Positions 54,223 through 63,921 are shown, counted from the stretch's first letter. The stretch: 64,000 nt of DNA from Epiperipatus broadwayi (GCA_028023455.1 JAQFVV010000027.1:7375845-7439844); one strand, 5' to 3'. Program-made: numbers and translations. The notes: generated by a model not told the origin, from the letters alone.

Positions 54223-54596
54223 GAGAAAATATCTCATTTTTAAGCACTACCTCTCTTGTATCTTGAAGAATCATCCAACTCTAAGAGTAGGAGCCAGAGG
54301 AAAAAAACACAATTTCGCACTTAGCCAACCCTGCTCAGCTTCTGTGAGTCTTAGGGGCTATCATTTGGTCTATTCATGAGACCGAGGCTTATTCATGAGG
54401 CCTATATACACATTGCTGGACTACTCTCAGAGCACAACATCCAGGTCTGGATAGTGCCGAGCATATACTTCAGAGCATCATAACACAATGCATTCAAGCA
54501 GCTCTGCTCAATCATCCACCCATCTCAACATGAAAAACACAATCTCATGCATCACTACATCACACTCACAAACTTTTTCCATCAGCTATCTTTATT

Positions 54597-56297
54597 TTAT
54601 TGTTCTGTATTGTAACTACAGCTTGGTTTAGGAGACTGAGGATCATGATCAGTTCTCCTATCGCATCTTTCTTTGTTTTGAGGTGATACACTTCTGTTTT
54701 GTTCTATTTTTGGGCATTTTTCAGGCCATACGTCATCATGATCGCTTGCATTTCTAGCCACACTTTCTTGCAGGTTATGATCACTATTTGATCTTCTTAT
54801 AACCTGGGTTTGGTAAGGGCTCTGTGCATTGCCTGTTGAATATCTTCTTTGCCTTTTCCATGGTGGTGTCTGATTTCTTTGGTGCTGATACCATGGTGGT
54901 GGGTCATAGTTGCTATAATGCTGAGGAGGCATTTTTCTTTTGTATCTGAGGGCTCCTATTCTAGGCCCATCATCTCTTCTATAAGGAGGTTTGTTTTGCA
55001 ATTGCTTTGCTCCTCCTTCCTTGGCTGCTGATGCACCAAAGCTATCGTAGGCTGTTAATAGTTCAGCAACCTGCTCAATAGATTGACGATCAGTCCCAAT
55101 CAGCATTCTTTCTATGTAACTTGGAAAGCTGTGCCGTATCGATCTAATAATCTGGAGTTCAGATAGAGGGTCAGATGTCAAGGCTCTCAACCTGGCCACC
55201 TGTCTTCTAAAGAAGGGTATATAAGGCTCTCCAGGTGGACATTTCTCTTGGGACACCTTAAATTTAATCCCCTCCTGATAATCATCGCTCCAGTAACAGT
55301 TCATTAGTGCTCCTTTAAACTCATCAAAATTTGTAGATTGGGTAAACAGTGAATCCCACCATGCTTGTGCTGCACCTTGGAAATGACTACATGCTATTGC
55401 CAGTTTTGCCTCTTCTGTCAATACATTAATACTAAAGTATCTCTCCAAACTCTTTACATATTCTATAGGTGCTTCATTACAGCTCCCTGAAAAAGTGTTG
55501 ATTTTTAAAAATTGGTTTACAATTCCAGACATTTGGTTGGTTATAGGAACTTCATGACTAACTTGGTAATTCTCTTTCATTTGACTTTCTTTTGGGACTG
55601 TTTCTGCTTCTTTTTGTTTAGGCAATATATTGCTATTTTTTATTTCTAACTCTTTCATCTGGGTGGTCAATATATCCACCTTCTCCTGCATGGATTCTTG
55701 CATTCTTATTATTTTTGTATCCATGGCCTCACATATCTGGGTCATTTTAATTTCTTGCTCTATTAATGAGCCTTTTACTTCCTCCATCACTTCCTCCTTA
55801 ATTTTTAATATTTTGTTAGTCATCTCTTTTATTAACTGGTCAAACTTTTCATTTTGGCTTTCAGTTATTTCTCTGATGTGTTCTTTCAATTCTCTTTTGT
55901 CTTCTCTCTGTTTGTCCCTTTTCTTGTTGTCTTCTTCTCTCTGTTCATCTCTTTTCTTGTTGTCTTTTTCTCTGTGTTCACTATGTTCTTTTTTCTCTTC
56001 CTCTCTTTTCTTGTTGTCTTCTCTCTGTTTGTCCCTTTTCTTGTTGTCTTCTTCTCTCTGTTCATCTCTTTTCTTGTTGTCTTTCTCTCTTTTCTTGTTG
56101 TCTTCTTCTCTCTGTTCTTTCTGTTCTTTGTTATTTTCTTTTATCATTTCCATTAACTGGGCTAACATGGACATCTCCCCTGTTTTCTCTGATTGCTTTT
56201 TCTCATCTGCTTTGGCTTCTTGTTTATCTTCTTTCTCTGAAAGGTTGTCTATACTTTCTGTATTCATCATCTTTTTTGCTTTTGATCTGGTTATCAT
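54597..56297 (-). CDS. gag: Retrotransposon Gag protein, intact, 566 aa
   Basis: Structural capsid protein of an LTR retrotransposon, expected to assemble cytoplasmic particles that package the element RNA. The ATG is at 56297-56295; a TTG just before it is not a likely start. Residues ~20-60 are charged. ~62-140 are a repetitive EEDNKKRD-type, strongly charged helical stretch encoded by internal DNA repeats. ~145-225 continue as a predicted coiled coil. ~262-420 are the Retrotrans_gag core with the hallmark AAQAWWDSLF (310-319) followed by GEPYIPFFRRQV and LSELQIIRSIRHSFPSYIER. ~430-505 are rich in Arg, Pro, Gln and Tyr, probably RNA binding. No CCHC zinc knuckle is present and no protease follows. 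A decayed homologue lies at 28753-30370. The frame is open throughout, which for such a repeat-rich gene argues for recent activity or selection. Confidence 0.85.
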   Translation of the reverse strand: MITRSKAKKMMNTESIDNLSEKEDKQEAKADEKKQSEKTGEMSMLAQLMEMIKENNKEQKEQREEDNKKREKDNKKRDEQREEDNKKRDKQREDNKKREEEKKEHSEHREKDNKKRDEQREEDNKKRDKQREDKRELKEHIREITESQNEKFDQLIKEMTNKILKIKEEVMEEVKGSLIEQEIKMTQICEAMDTKIIRMQESMQEKVDILTTQMKELEIKNSNILPKQKEAETVPKESQMKENYQVSHEVPITNQMSGIVNQFLKINTFSGSCNEAPIEYVKSLERYFSINVLTEEAKLAIACSHFQGAAQAWWDSLFTQSTNFDEFKGALMNCYWSDDYQEGIKFKVSQEKCPPGEPYIPFFRRQVARLRALTSDPLSELQIIRSIRHSFPSYIERMLIGTDRQSIEQVAELLTAYDSFGASAAKEGGAKQLQNKPPYRRDDGPRIGALRYKRKMPPQHYSNYDPPPWYQHQRNQTPPWKRQRRYSTGNAQSPYQTQVIRRSNSDHNLQESVARNASDHDDVWPEKCPKIEQNRSVSPQNKERCDRRTDHDPQSPKPSCSYNTEQ

Positions 56298-56555
56298 CAA
56301 TTTTTTTTTTAAATTTTATTTGTACTTTTTATTTCAATTTTGATAAGCTTCCCTCTCCATCCACACCATGATTTAACTCCATCTTCTTTGAAATGCCTGT
56401 TTTATTCTCTATGCCATTCATTTTTGTGTTGTTTTTCTTTTAAACTTTTATTTTTCCACCCTTCTTGAATAAATCACATCACTGCATCATATGCACTGTT
56501 CATATAACAAAATCATGATCTGCTTATGCCTATGGGTAGGCTAGCTAGATAAGGC

Positions 56556-56574
56556 CTCACAGTAGGGCGACAAA
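56556..56574 (-). other. Primer-binding-site region of family 1a
   Basis: In element sense the 5' LTR ends GGTTACA and is followed by TTTGTCGCCCTACTGTGAG, homologous to the TTTGGTGCCAAGTGTAGG of family 1b. The canonical TGG has become TGT here, so priming may be impaired or use another register. Confidence 0.4.
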
Positions 56575-59084
56575 TGTAACCGGACCACCATACAACCCTT
56601 GTATTACTCTAGTTGTAACAATTTCCTGATGAGCATGTTGCAGGAAGGAACTATCAATTGGCATTACCAAATGCAGATGTTAACCCCACTACTACAAAAT
56701 TTCCTGCTCATCAGAGGATGTAGTACCATAGAGGCTGGAAGCATCTAGACATTTATTTGTTTTTTTCCAAACAGCACCACTAGAGTTCCATCTCACTACA
56801 ACCTGACTTACCTAGGTCTAGTTATGCCAGATGTAGCTCAGGAGGCATGAGATTCTCATGAACAAGTGCAATAAATGATGAGTGATGCAACAAAAACAAA
56901 ATAGAATTGAACAACTGGATAACTAAGATTAATTTTAAGTAACAATAAATTTATTTAACAAATTAATTTGCAAGTTCTTCTAATAAAGTTTCTTCATATC
57001 CATGTGAAGATTCATTGTTTCATTCATTTCTGGTCCATTGGGTTTCTTTGGTATACTTCAGTATGACTTAAAGAATGTAACTTATTGAGAGTATAATAAA
57101 GTCCTTTCATAGTTCTTTTAACAACTTACATCTTTAGTTATATAATTAACTCACAGAAAGGAATGTGTCATTTTGAGATAACAGAGAGAGTAATGAAGAC
57201 AACTGATAGCATCTGATGCAGAGTTCCACTTAATTTAACAAATATTTTATTTGCAGTCCACTGTGTATCTTAGTATACAGTCAATAATAGTACAATAGGA
57301 ATTAGAGAATGCAAGTTCTTTAACAATTTACATTTTGTGTCTAATTCAGTGTTCCAGTTAACCTTAAGTTATTTTATTTGCAGTCCATTAGTATTTCATT
57401 AAATTTATTAGTGTGGTTTAAATTACTCCCACAAAATCAACATTCAGGTAAGTATTACGCATTTGCAATTTTACTCAACATGCAGGTAAGCATTTATAAT
57501 TTAGTCAAATATAGAGGTATATTCATACACATAAACTTTATTATATTATCCAGATAGAAGTAATATGCAGTTGAAGCATTTATAATTCAGTCAAATATAG
57601 AGGTATATTCATACACATAAACTTTATTATATTATCCAGATAGAAGTAATATGCAGTTGAAGCATTTATAATTTAGTCAAATATAAAGGTATATTTATAC
57701 ACATAAACTTTATTATATTATCCAGATAGAAGTAATATGCAGTTAAAGCATTTATAATTTAGTCAAATATAGAGGTATATTCATACACATAAACTTTATT
57801 ATATTATCCAGATAGAAGTAATATGCAGTTGAAGCATTTATAATTTAGTCAAATATCGAGGTATATTCATACACATAAACTTTATTGCTTGATTTAGATA
57901 TAAGTAATATGCAATTGAGCATTTATAATTTAGTCAAATATGCACATAAGCATTTAGAGTCCATATAGTATTTAATTATTCTAACATAAATATTTACTTG
58001 GTCTGCTGCAAACGTATATTTTTATACATAAATTCATTAGCAGTTTCATTTATCCTTTATCATGAATAAGTGATTTTCATAACTTTAGTTTTATTCATAA
58101 TTTTCCAGTAACAAACGTATTTTTATGCAGCTACATTTATTAATAATTCTTTTTTTTATATTTACAATAAAGATATTTGGTTTGTCTTTTATGACATATA
58201 TAATTTTAGTTTTAAAAATATGTTTTCTTTATCTTTAAAAAAAAACATATTATTTTAGTTTAAGAAATACGTGTTGTCTTGTCTTTTAAAAAACATATAT
58301 CGAATATTTTTATAAAATCATTACCTTCATTTATCCAGTTGTCGCTTCAAAGAGGGGTCATTGCATTTCAGCTGAATGGCATTATTTCCTTTCTATGATG
58401 TCTATCCAGGAAAATCTAGAAAAATCATGGCTTAGAATGAAGAGATGAAACTGTTGGTTTATTTTTCCATCGTTCTACTTTCCTTAATAAAGCTTTTTTT
58501 TCCATCATTAACAGAAAGGTTAACAGCTACTTGAAAAATATTTCTTTGGAAAAAATATAACTATTTGATCTCCTTAAAATCTCTCTGGAAAAACTTTTTA
58601 AAACTCTTTCAAAGTCTCTTGTTTTAAAATCAAATCTAATCTGCCTCTGAACTTCCAACTTGACTATTTATATCTCTTCTTGGACTGATTAAACAGCCTT
58701 TTTCCACTGTACCTGATTTGCATACTGCTCTCACTTATGCCCGATTGCCTTTCTCTTCCTAATGATTGGATAATCTACTTTTTTAGCGGGATAGATAAGA
58801 AAGCATAAATATTAAGCCATGTTTTTCAATTAACTAACTTTGCCTCAAGCAGTAATCACCCTCTATTTAAAAATATCGTTCTAAAAATTAAAAATATAAT
58901 ATTTTTAATAACTGCCAGCTTTTATTTACATCGTAATTTGAAACTATAAAATCAATAATGATTTTCTTTTAACTATAAACTTTTTGCTTTATTTCTTTTT
59001 TAATGTGATCAAATCATGCTAGTCTTTTTTAAATGGGGGGGGAGACTTTTGAATATATATTAGTGGAACAGTATACCTGTTTCA
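56575..59084 (-). repeat. LTR of family 1a (5' LTR in element sense), 2510 bp
   Basis: TGTAACCGGACCACC to ACCTGTTTCA, very similar to 51026-54000 but with only ~5 units of the 86-bp minisatellite (57490-57940). The TATA box TATAAATA (minus) is at 58672-58665. If transcription starts ~30 bp beyond it, some 2 kb of LTR including the minisatellite would lie in the transcribed R-U5 leader. Confidence 0.85.
57490..57940. repeat. 86-bp minisatellite in family-1a LTR, ~5 units
   Basis: Same unit as 51943-52840 with fewer copies. The last unit is degenerate (GCTTGATTTAGATATAAG). Confidence 0.95.
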
Positions 59085-61700
59085 ATATATATGTAAAATA
59101 AAGGAAAAGTAGAAATAAACACAGACAAAAATTATAGTAGATATTTTCTACATTTATTGAAATAGAAATAACTCTTTTTTAAAATATTGTTTTATGGTCC
59201 TGGTTTGCAGACCGTACTGCCGCCGTCAGAGGGTGTGGCGACATCATCAACAACCGGCCTGAAAATGGCAAGTGATAAATTTTTTTACAAAACGCCTCAA
59301 AATTGACAAATAAAAATGCCTAAGGCAATATATGTACAGCAAATAAAGCGAAAACTACAAATTAAAAAAAAATGTAAGAAGCTGATAAAAAATATCAGCC
59401 AGTCTGGAGAGTGATTTTTGAAGAGAACAGGTCAGCTGCAGAGTTGGTTATAATATTTTACGGAAACTTGTTAAAGTGCAGCAGTTGGTTTTAGCTGACC
59501 AGAGAATTTGCAGAATAGCTACCATGAATTGATAGAGCTGAAGGCAGGACATTAGATTTAGAAGCTACTAATATTTCCTTCTCAGGAGTTTGAATTCGCT
59601 TCGAGAAAATGACCTACTTCTTTGTGCTATAATTCATAGCCTTAAACAGAGAGGATAGTTGCTTGTCTAAAATTTATTAAATCAAAACAACTGCTTGACT
59701 GGAACAATCCTAGGCTGAAAGGAAGACCAACATTTTACATGGATTACATTTTCCTGATTATGACAGTCACTAAAAACCAAACTCACCAAGAAAAAAATCT
59801 TCTAGCTTGCTGAAGAATTAATTACAGATATGCTGTATCAGATAAAGCCAGAGAAACACGGATAAACGTATATATAACTGGTGGTGAGTAGCATTATATA
59901 TGATAAGGAAGTTTTAAACAATTTCCTTAGTAAAATGGCATTTTTATAACTGATAGAAATATATAAAATGATATTAGTTTAAAATCGTTTATTAAAAAAA
60001 ACTATTTAAAGTTATATTTATAATTTAGAAAGAAAAAAACTACAAAGAAAGTTACAATTAATAATAAAGAAAAAGATTTCCAAAAATCTTTTAGACTCAA
60101 AAAAAAAAAGACATTTTAAATCAATTAACTGTCAAAAATTTGATAGTTCTTATTTTAAAAAAAAAGATTATATTCAGCAAAGAGAATTAAATTGCGAAAT
60201 AATCTTTAATAATTTTATTGGGATAAATACAAATGTTATGTATATAAATTAATGTTTCGCACGTCTGTGCAAATTATATATACGTGTTTCAGTAAACCTA
60301 GTATGTAAAATGTATTTCATTTAACTGAAACTTCAATCTTTTACTGTATTGTATATAATTGAAGATTTTGATAATTATTTTGTAACAAGTCAAATGGGTT
60401 ATTTCACGCACACACATGTATATGTGCATATGTTGTCAATTATAACACATATGTAAATTTTAATCATTTTTGTTGTTGTTATTGAATGTCAATTGAAATA
60501 GATTGATTGTATGTTATAAATCGTGCGTCTGTGCGCATATTTGTAAACTATAGTAATAATATGAATTGTAAATTGTAATTACTTAAATCAATGTAATAAT
60601 TTGAATTTTTTTTATATAGTAATTTTGTCAGTCACAAATATGATAATTTTTTTATACTGTATTATAATCAAAATCAGAAAATTTACGCACATATGTGTGC
60701 GTATATATGTCAATTTTATTGTAAATAACAATGCATGTCAGATAGACACTTATATGTAAAATTTTGATCATTTTTCTAAATTAAATGTTAATTCAAACAT
60801 GTTTATTTTGTATCAAGCCACATGCCTGTGTGCTGAATGGGTTTTAAGTAAATCTAATTTATTAATCACGTAACTCAATGTATACTTTTCAAAATCAGAA
60901 CACTTATAAGACCTTAATCATTTATTTTTATTTTTATTAATAAACTTATATTTAATTGTTAAAGTTGTGTTCCATCATCTCTTGTTCACATATAGTAATA
61001 GAGTTTTGTGTGCTCTGAGCTAGATTTCGGACACAGATAAATGGGGATGTGTTTAGTGCTTTGGGCATCCAGAGAAGATCAATCATCATCCTGGTTGGTG
61101 CAAAAGAGGATACTCTTTAAAGCCCATGCACTATATTTTATTTTAGTTCAGTCTTGTTAAAAATTTAAGTTTATAGTTGGCCAGTATAAGTAGCCTGAGC
61201 ATTGATGATGATCAACATGTTTTAATGTCCCAGCATTATTGTTTGATTTTTATGTATTCTGATGGATGGGCACTAAGCTTGTGCATCCAAGTTATGTTTA
61301 AATAATTGCCGAAGTGGCAAAGGCTCAATAGTTAGCCTGGTCTAAAGAAGACCCATTTTCAATCCAGTCACAAGATTGACTGTTGACTTATTGTACTGAT
61401 TTGTTTATTTCCATCAATGATGATGATGGGTGGTTATTTCTCTCGAGTATTTACTTATACTGATATTTACTTTATGATGCTGGTTGATAAATAATGTTTT
61501 TGTTGCTCTTCTGAGTAACTGGTTGATCTCTCAATGCTCACACAGATTCTCTTGATCTCATGTTCCCTTAAATATTTTTACTTAAATATACTTCTTGTAA
61601 ATTTTATATTAAATCATTTTATTTGAAGACTTGGGGTTGATGTTGATGTCTCATCACTCCGGGTTCATTCCTTCCACTTTTCACTTACCCCCATCCTGTT
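59085..61700 (+). repeat. Right LTR of family 2, second fragment
   Basis: Resumes the family-2 LTR at the point equivalent to 47383 and follows it to CCCCATCCTGTTTA near 61700. Closely similar to the left LTR except for a swapped segment at ~59193-59385. The 3' tail merges into (TA)n, so the exact end is uncertain by a few bases. Confidence 0.8.
59193..59385. other. GC-richer segment replacing ~240 bp of family-2 LTR
   Basis: Between the shared blocks TTTTAAAATATTGTTTT and GCTGATAAAAAATATCAGC the right LTR has ~190 bp (GGTCCTGGTTTGCAGACC, CTGCCGCCGTCAGAGGGTG) that share nothing with the left LTR at 47500-47735. The composition is clearly richer in G+C than its surroundings. Confidence 0.7.
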
Positions 61701-61720
61701 TATATATATATATATATATA
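61701..61720. repeat. (TA)n microsatellite
   Basis: About 20 bp of TA between the family-2 LTR end and the 407-bp satellite array. Confidence 0.85.
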
Positions 61721-61813
61721 TGTCCACAGATGGCGTCCTACCAAGACTGCCAATCAAGCGTGTTTTGTTTACATAAACGTCAGAGTAGTTAGTATTCACT
61801 ATCTCTAACTATA

Positions 61814-61871
61814 ATTCCACTTTCAGATCATGATTTCAAGCTATTTGCTATCGTCAGTGAAAGACAGGAAT
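61814..61871 (-). ncRNA. Type-I hammerhead ribozyme, copy 1
   Basis: In minus-strand RNA sense, 5' to 3': AUUCC-UGU-CUUUCA (stem I, 3' strand), CUGACGA (core), U-AGC-AAAUA-GCU-U (stem-loop II), GAAA (core), UCAUGAU with C17 (stem III and cleavage base), then UGAAAG-U-GGAAU (stem I, 5' strand). Stem I pairs UGAAAG with CUUUCA (6 bp) and GGAAU with AUUCC (5 bp) across a U/UGU internal loop. A15.1 and U16.1 are as required. Predicted cleavage lies between + coordinates 61826 and 61825. Off-consensus: the 10.1-11.1 pair of stem II is U-U instead of G-C, and stem III is only a 2-3-bp palindrome, which in known animal examples favours cleavage as a dimer. Confidence 0.75.
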
Positions 61872-62221
61872 AAAGAAACTAGATCTGAATACAAACTCTG
61901 AGCGTTTATGAAACAATTTCTATTCAGCTTGCAAGCGTGAATTTTTTTAGACACGTAATGTCTTCAAACTCAGCATAGCAAACCAGATAGCTACATGGGT
62001 CTGATCTCAGTTCAGCATCACCACATAGTAGAAGCCTCTGCAATCTATATCATTGCAAGAAAGACCTCAGAGGTACATTTATGATAAACAAAAATGCAAG
62101 TTAAAAAACTTGCTAACGCTTGTATTTATGTCCACAGATGGCGTCCTACCAAGACTGCCAATCAAGCGTGTTTTGTTTACATAAACGTCAGAGTAGTTAG
62201 TATTCACTATCTCTAACTATA

Positions 62222-62279
62222 ATTCCACTTTCAGATCATGATTTCAAGCTATTTGCTATCGTCAGTGAAAGACAGGAAT
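62222..62279 (-). ncRNA. Type-I hammerhead ribozyme, copy 2
   Basis: Identical to copy 1 over the 58 nt. One repeat period (408 bp) away, so cleavage at both would release a monomer of unit length. Confidence 0.75.
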
Positions 62280-62628
62280 AAAGAAACTAGATCTGAATAC
62301 AAACTCTGAGCGTTTATGAAACAATTTCTATTCAGCTTGCAAGCGTGAATTTTTTAGACACGTAATGTCTTCAAACTCAGCATAGCAAACCAGATAGCTA
62401 CATGGGTCTGATCTCAGTTCAGCATCACCACATAGTAGAAGCCTCTGCAATCTATATCATTGCAAGAAAGACCTCAAAGGTACATTTATGATAAACAAAA
62501 ATGCAAGTTAAAAAACTTGCTAACGCTTGTATTTATGTACACAGATGGCGTCCTACCAAGACTGCCAATCAAGCGTGTTTTGTTTACATAAATGTCAGAG
62601 TAGTTAGTATTCACTATCTCTAACTATA

Positions 62629-62686
62629 ATTCCACTTTCAGATCATGATTTCAAGCTATTTGCTATCGTCAGTGAAAGACAGGAAT
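62629..62686 (-). ncRNA. Type-I hammerhead ribozyme, copy 3
   Basis: Identical to copies 1 and 2 over the 58 nt; 407 bp from copy 2. Confidence 0.75.
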
Positions 62687-63035
62687 AAAGAAACTAGATC
62701 TGAATACAAACTCTGAGCGTTTATGAAACAATTTCTATTCAGCTTGCAAGCGTGAATTTTTTAGACACGTAATGTCTTCAAACTCAGCATAGCAAACCAG
62801 ATAGCTACATGGGTCTGATCTCAGTTCAGCATCACCACATAGTAGAAGCCTCTGCAATCTATATCATTGCAAGAAAGACCTCAAAGGTACATTTATGATA
62901 AACAAAAATGCAAGTTAAAAAACTTGCTAACGCTTGTATTTATGTCCACAGATGGCGTCCTACCAAGACTGCCAATCAAGCGTGTTTTGTTTACATAAAC
63001 GTCAGAGTAGTTAGTATTCACTATCTCTAACTATA

Positions 63036-63079
63036 ATTCCACTTTCAGATCATGATTTCAAGCTATTTGCTATCGTCAG
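63036..63079 (-). ncRNA. Truncated hammerhead ribozyme, copy 4
   Basis: Keeps stem I 5' strand, stem III, GAAA, stem II and CUGACGA, but the deletion right after CGTCAG (63079) removes the CUUUCA...AUUCC strand of stem I. Self-cleavage in cis is not expected. Confidence 0.6.
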
Positions 63080-63118
63080 GATTTATGAAACAATTTCTAT
63101 TCCGCTTGCAAGCGTGAA

Positions 63119-63141
63119 TTTTTTTTTTTTTTTTTTTTTTT
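63119..63141. repeat. Poly(T) run at the inversion junction
   Basis: 23 consecutive T between the direct and inverted satellite blocks. The left block ends at the unit's own T6 run (GTGAATTTTTT) and the right block begins at the TTGAAATC of an inverted unit, so the junction sits at short T homology. Confidence 0.85.
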
Positions 63142-63165
63142 GAAATCATGATCTGAAAGTGGAAT
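63142..63165 (+). ncRNA. Partial hammerhead at inversion junction
   Basis: Contains GAAA, stem III, the cleavage site and the stem I 5' strand, but lacks CUGACGA and stem II, which would lie beyond the poly(T) junction. Not functional alone. Confidence 0.55.
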
Positions 63166-63514
63166 TATAGTTAGAGATAGTGAATACTAACTACTCTGAC
63201 GTTTATGTAAACAAAACACGCTTGATTGGCAGTCTTGGTAGGACGCCATCTGTGTACATAAATACAAGCGTTAGCAAGTTTTTTAACTTGCATTTTTGTT
63301 TATCATAAATGTACCTTTGAGGTCTTTCTTGCAATGATATAGATTGCAGAGGCTTCTACTATGTGGTGATGCTGAACTGAGATCAGACCCATGTAGCTAT
63401 CTGGTTTGCTATGCTGAGTTTGAAGACATTACGTGTCTAAAAAATTCACGCTTGCAAGCTGAATAGAAATTGTTTCATAAACGCTCAGAGTTTGTATTCA
63501 GATCTAGTTTCTTT

Positions 63515-63572
63515 ATTCCTGTCTTTCACTGACGATAGCAAATAGCTTGAAATCATGATCTGAAAGTGGAAT
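63515..63572 (+). ncRNA. Type-I hammerhead ribozyme, inverted copy 1
   Basis: The same 58-nt motif on the + strand: ATTCC 63515-63519, CTTTCA 63523-63528, CTGACGA 63529-63535, stem-loop II 63536-63548, GAAA 63549-63552, TCATGATC 63553-63560, TGAAAG 63561-63566, GGAAT 63568-63572. Predicted cleavage between 63560 and 63561. Confidence 0.75.
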
Positions 63573-63921
63573 TATAGTTAGAGATAGTGAATACTAACTA
63601 CTCTGACGTTTATGTAAACAAAACACGCTTGATTGGCAGTCTTGGTAGGACGCCATCTGTGGACATAAATACAAGCGTTAGCAAGTTTTTTAACTTGCAT
63701 TTTTGTTTATCATAAATGTACCTTTGAGGTCTTTCTTGCAATGATATAGATTGCAGAGGCTTCTACTATGTGGTGATGCTGAACTGAGATCAGACCCATG
63801 TAGCTATCTGGTTTGCTATGCTGAGTTTGAAGACATTACGTGTCTAAAAAATTCACGCTTGCAAGCTGAATAGAAATTGTTTCATAAACGCTCAGAGTTT
63901 GTATTCAGATCTAGTTTCTTT

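Larger units (their letters stand above)
51026..59084 (-). mobile_element. Gag-only LTR retrotransposon, family 1a, nested in family-2 LTR
   Basis: Direct repeats at 51026-54000 and 56575-59084 flank a 2574-bp internal region that encodes one intact gag on the minus strand and nothing else. TGTAAC...GTTTCA ends are complete at both LTRs. The flanks AATATAT|element|ATATATATG, compared with the uninterrupted family-2 LTR at 47377-47392, show a 4-6-bp ATAT-type duplication. Outside the minisatellite blocks the two LTRs differ at few positions, so insertion is recent relative to the other elements. Lack of protease, RT, RNase H and integrase makes it non-autonomous, comparable in layout with the TR-GAG class described in plants. 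Confidence 0.85.
47331..61700 (+). mobile_element. Family-2 non-coding LTR element (LARD/TRIM-like) with nested insertion
   Basis: The left LTR (47331-50059, 2729 bp) and the right LTR (50974-51025 plus 59085-61700, 2668 bp once the nested element is removed) agree over nearly their whole length. They enclose a 914-bp internal region with no gag or pol. LTRs start TGTAACC; the left one ends ATTACA and the right one degrades into TTTATATA. A TGG-starting primer-binding-like site follows the left LTR and a short purine-rich tract precedes the right, so the element reads on the + strand. Both outer edges lie against (AT)n. With no coding capacity it would need proteins in trans. Confidence 0.75.
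61721..63118. repeat. 407-bp satellite array, direct block (retrozyme-like monomers)
   Basis: Units start (TGTSCACAGATGGCG) at 61721, 62129, 62536 and 62943, with periods of 408, 407 and 407 bp. Units 1-3 are nearly identical, differing for example in one T of a T run, TGTCCACA versus TGTACACA, and ACGTC versus ATGTC. Unit 4 lacks ~46 bp after CGTCAG and stops at its T-run. Each complete unit carries a hammerhead-ribozyme-like sequence on the minus strand. G+C is visibly higher than in the rest of the window. No useful coding frame: the ATG in ACAGATGGCG opens only 20 codons. Confidence 0.95.

Noticed and set aside
55630-56343. 237-codon frame on the + strand, rich in Ser, Leu and Phe
   Set aside because: It lies antisense to the gag coding region. 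Its composition comes from reading the repetitive Lys/Glu/Arg-rich gag stretch backwards, and it has no motif of its own.
61736-61795. Spliced exon reading from CAG|ATGGCG in each satellite unit
   Set aside because: The frame is only 20 codons before a stop, varies between units (ACGTC/ATGTC), and sits in a tandem non-coding repeat.
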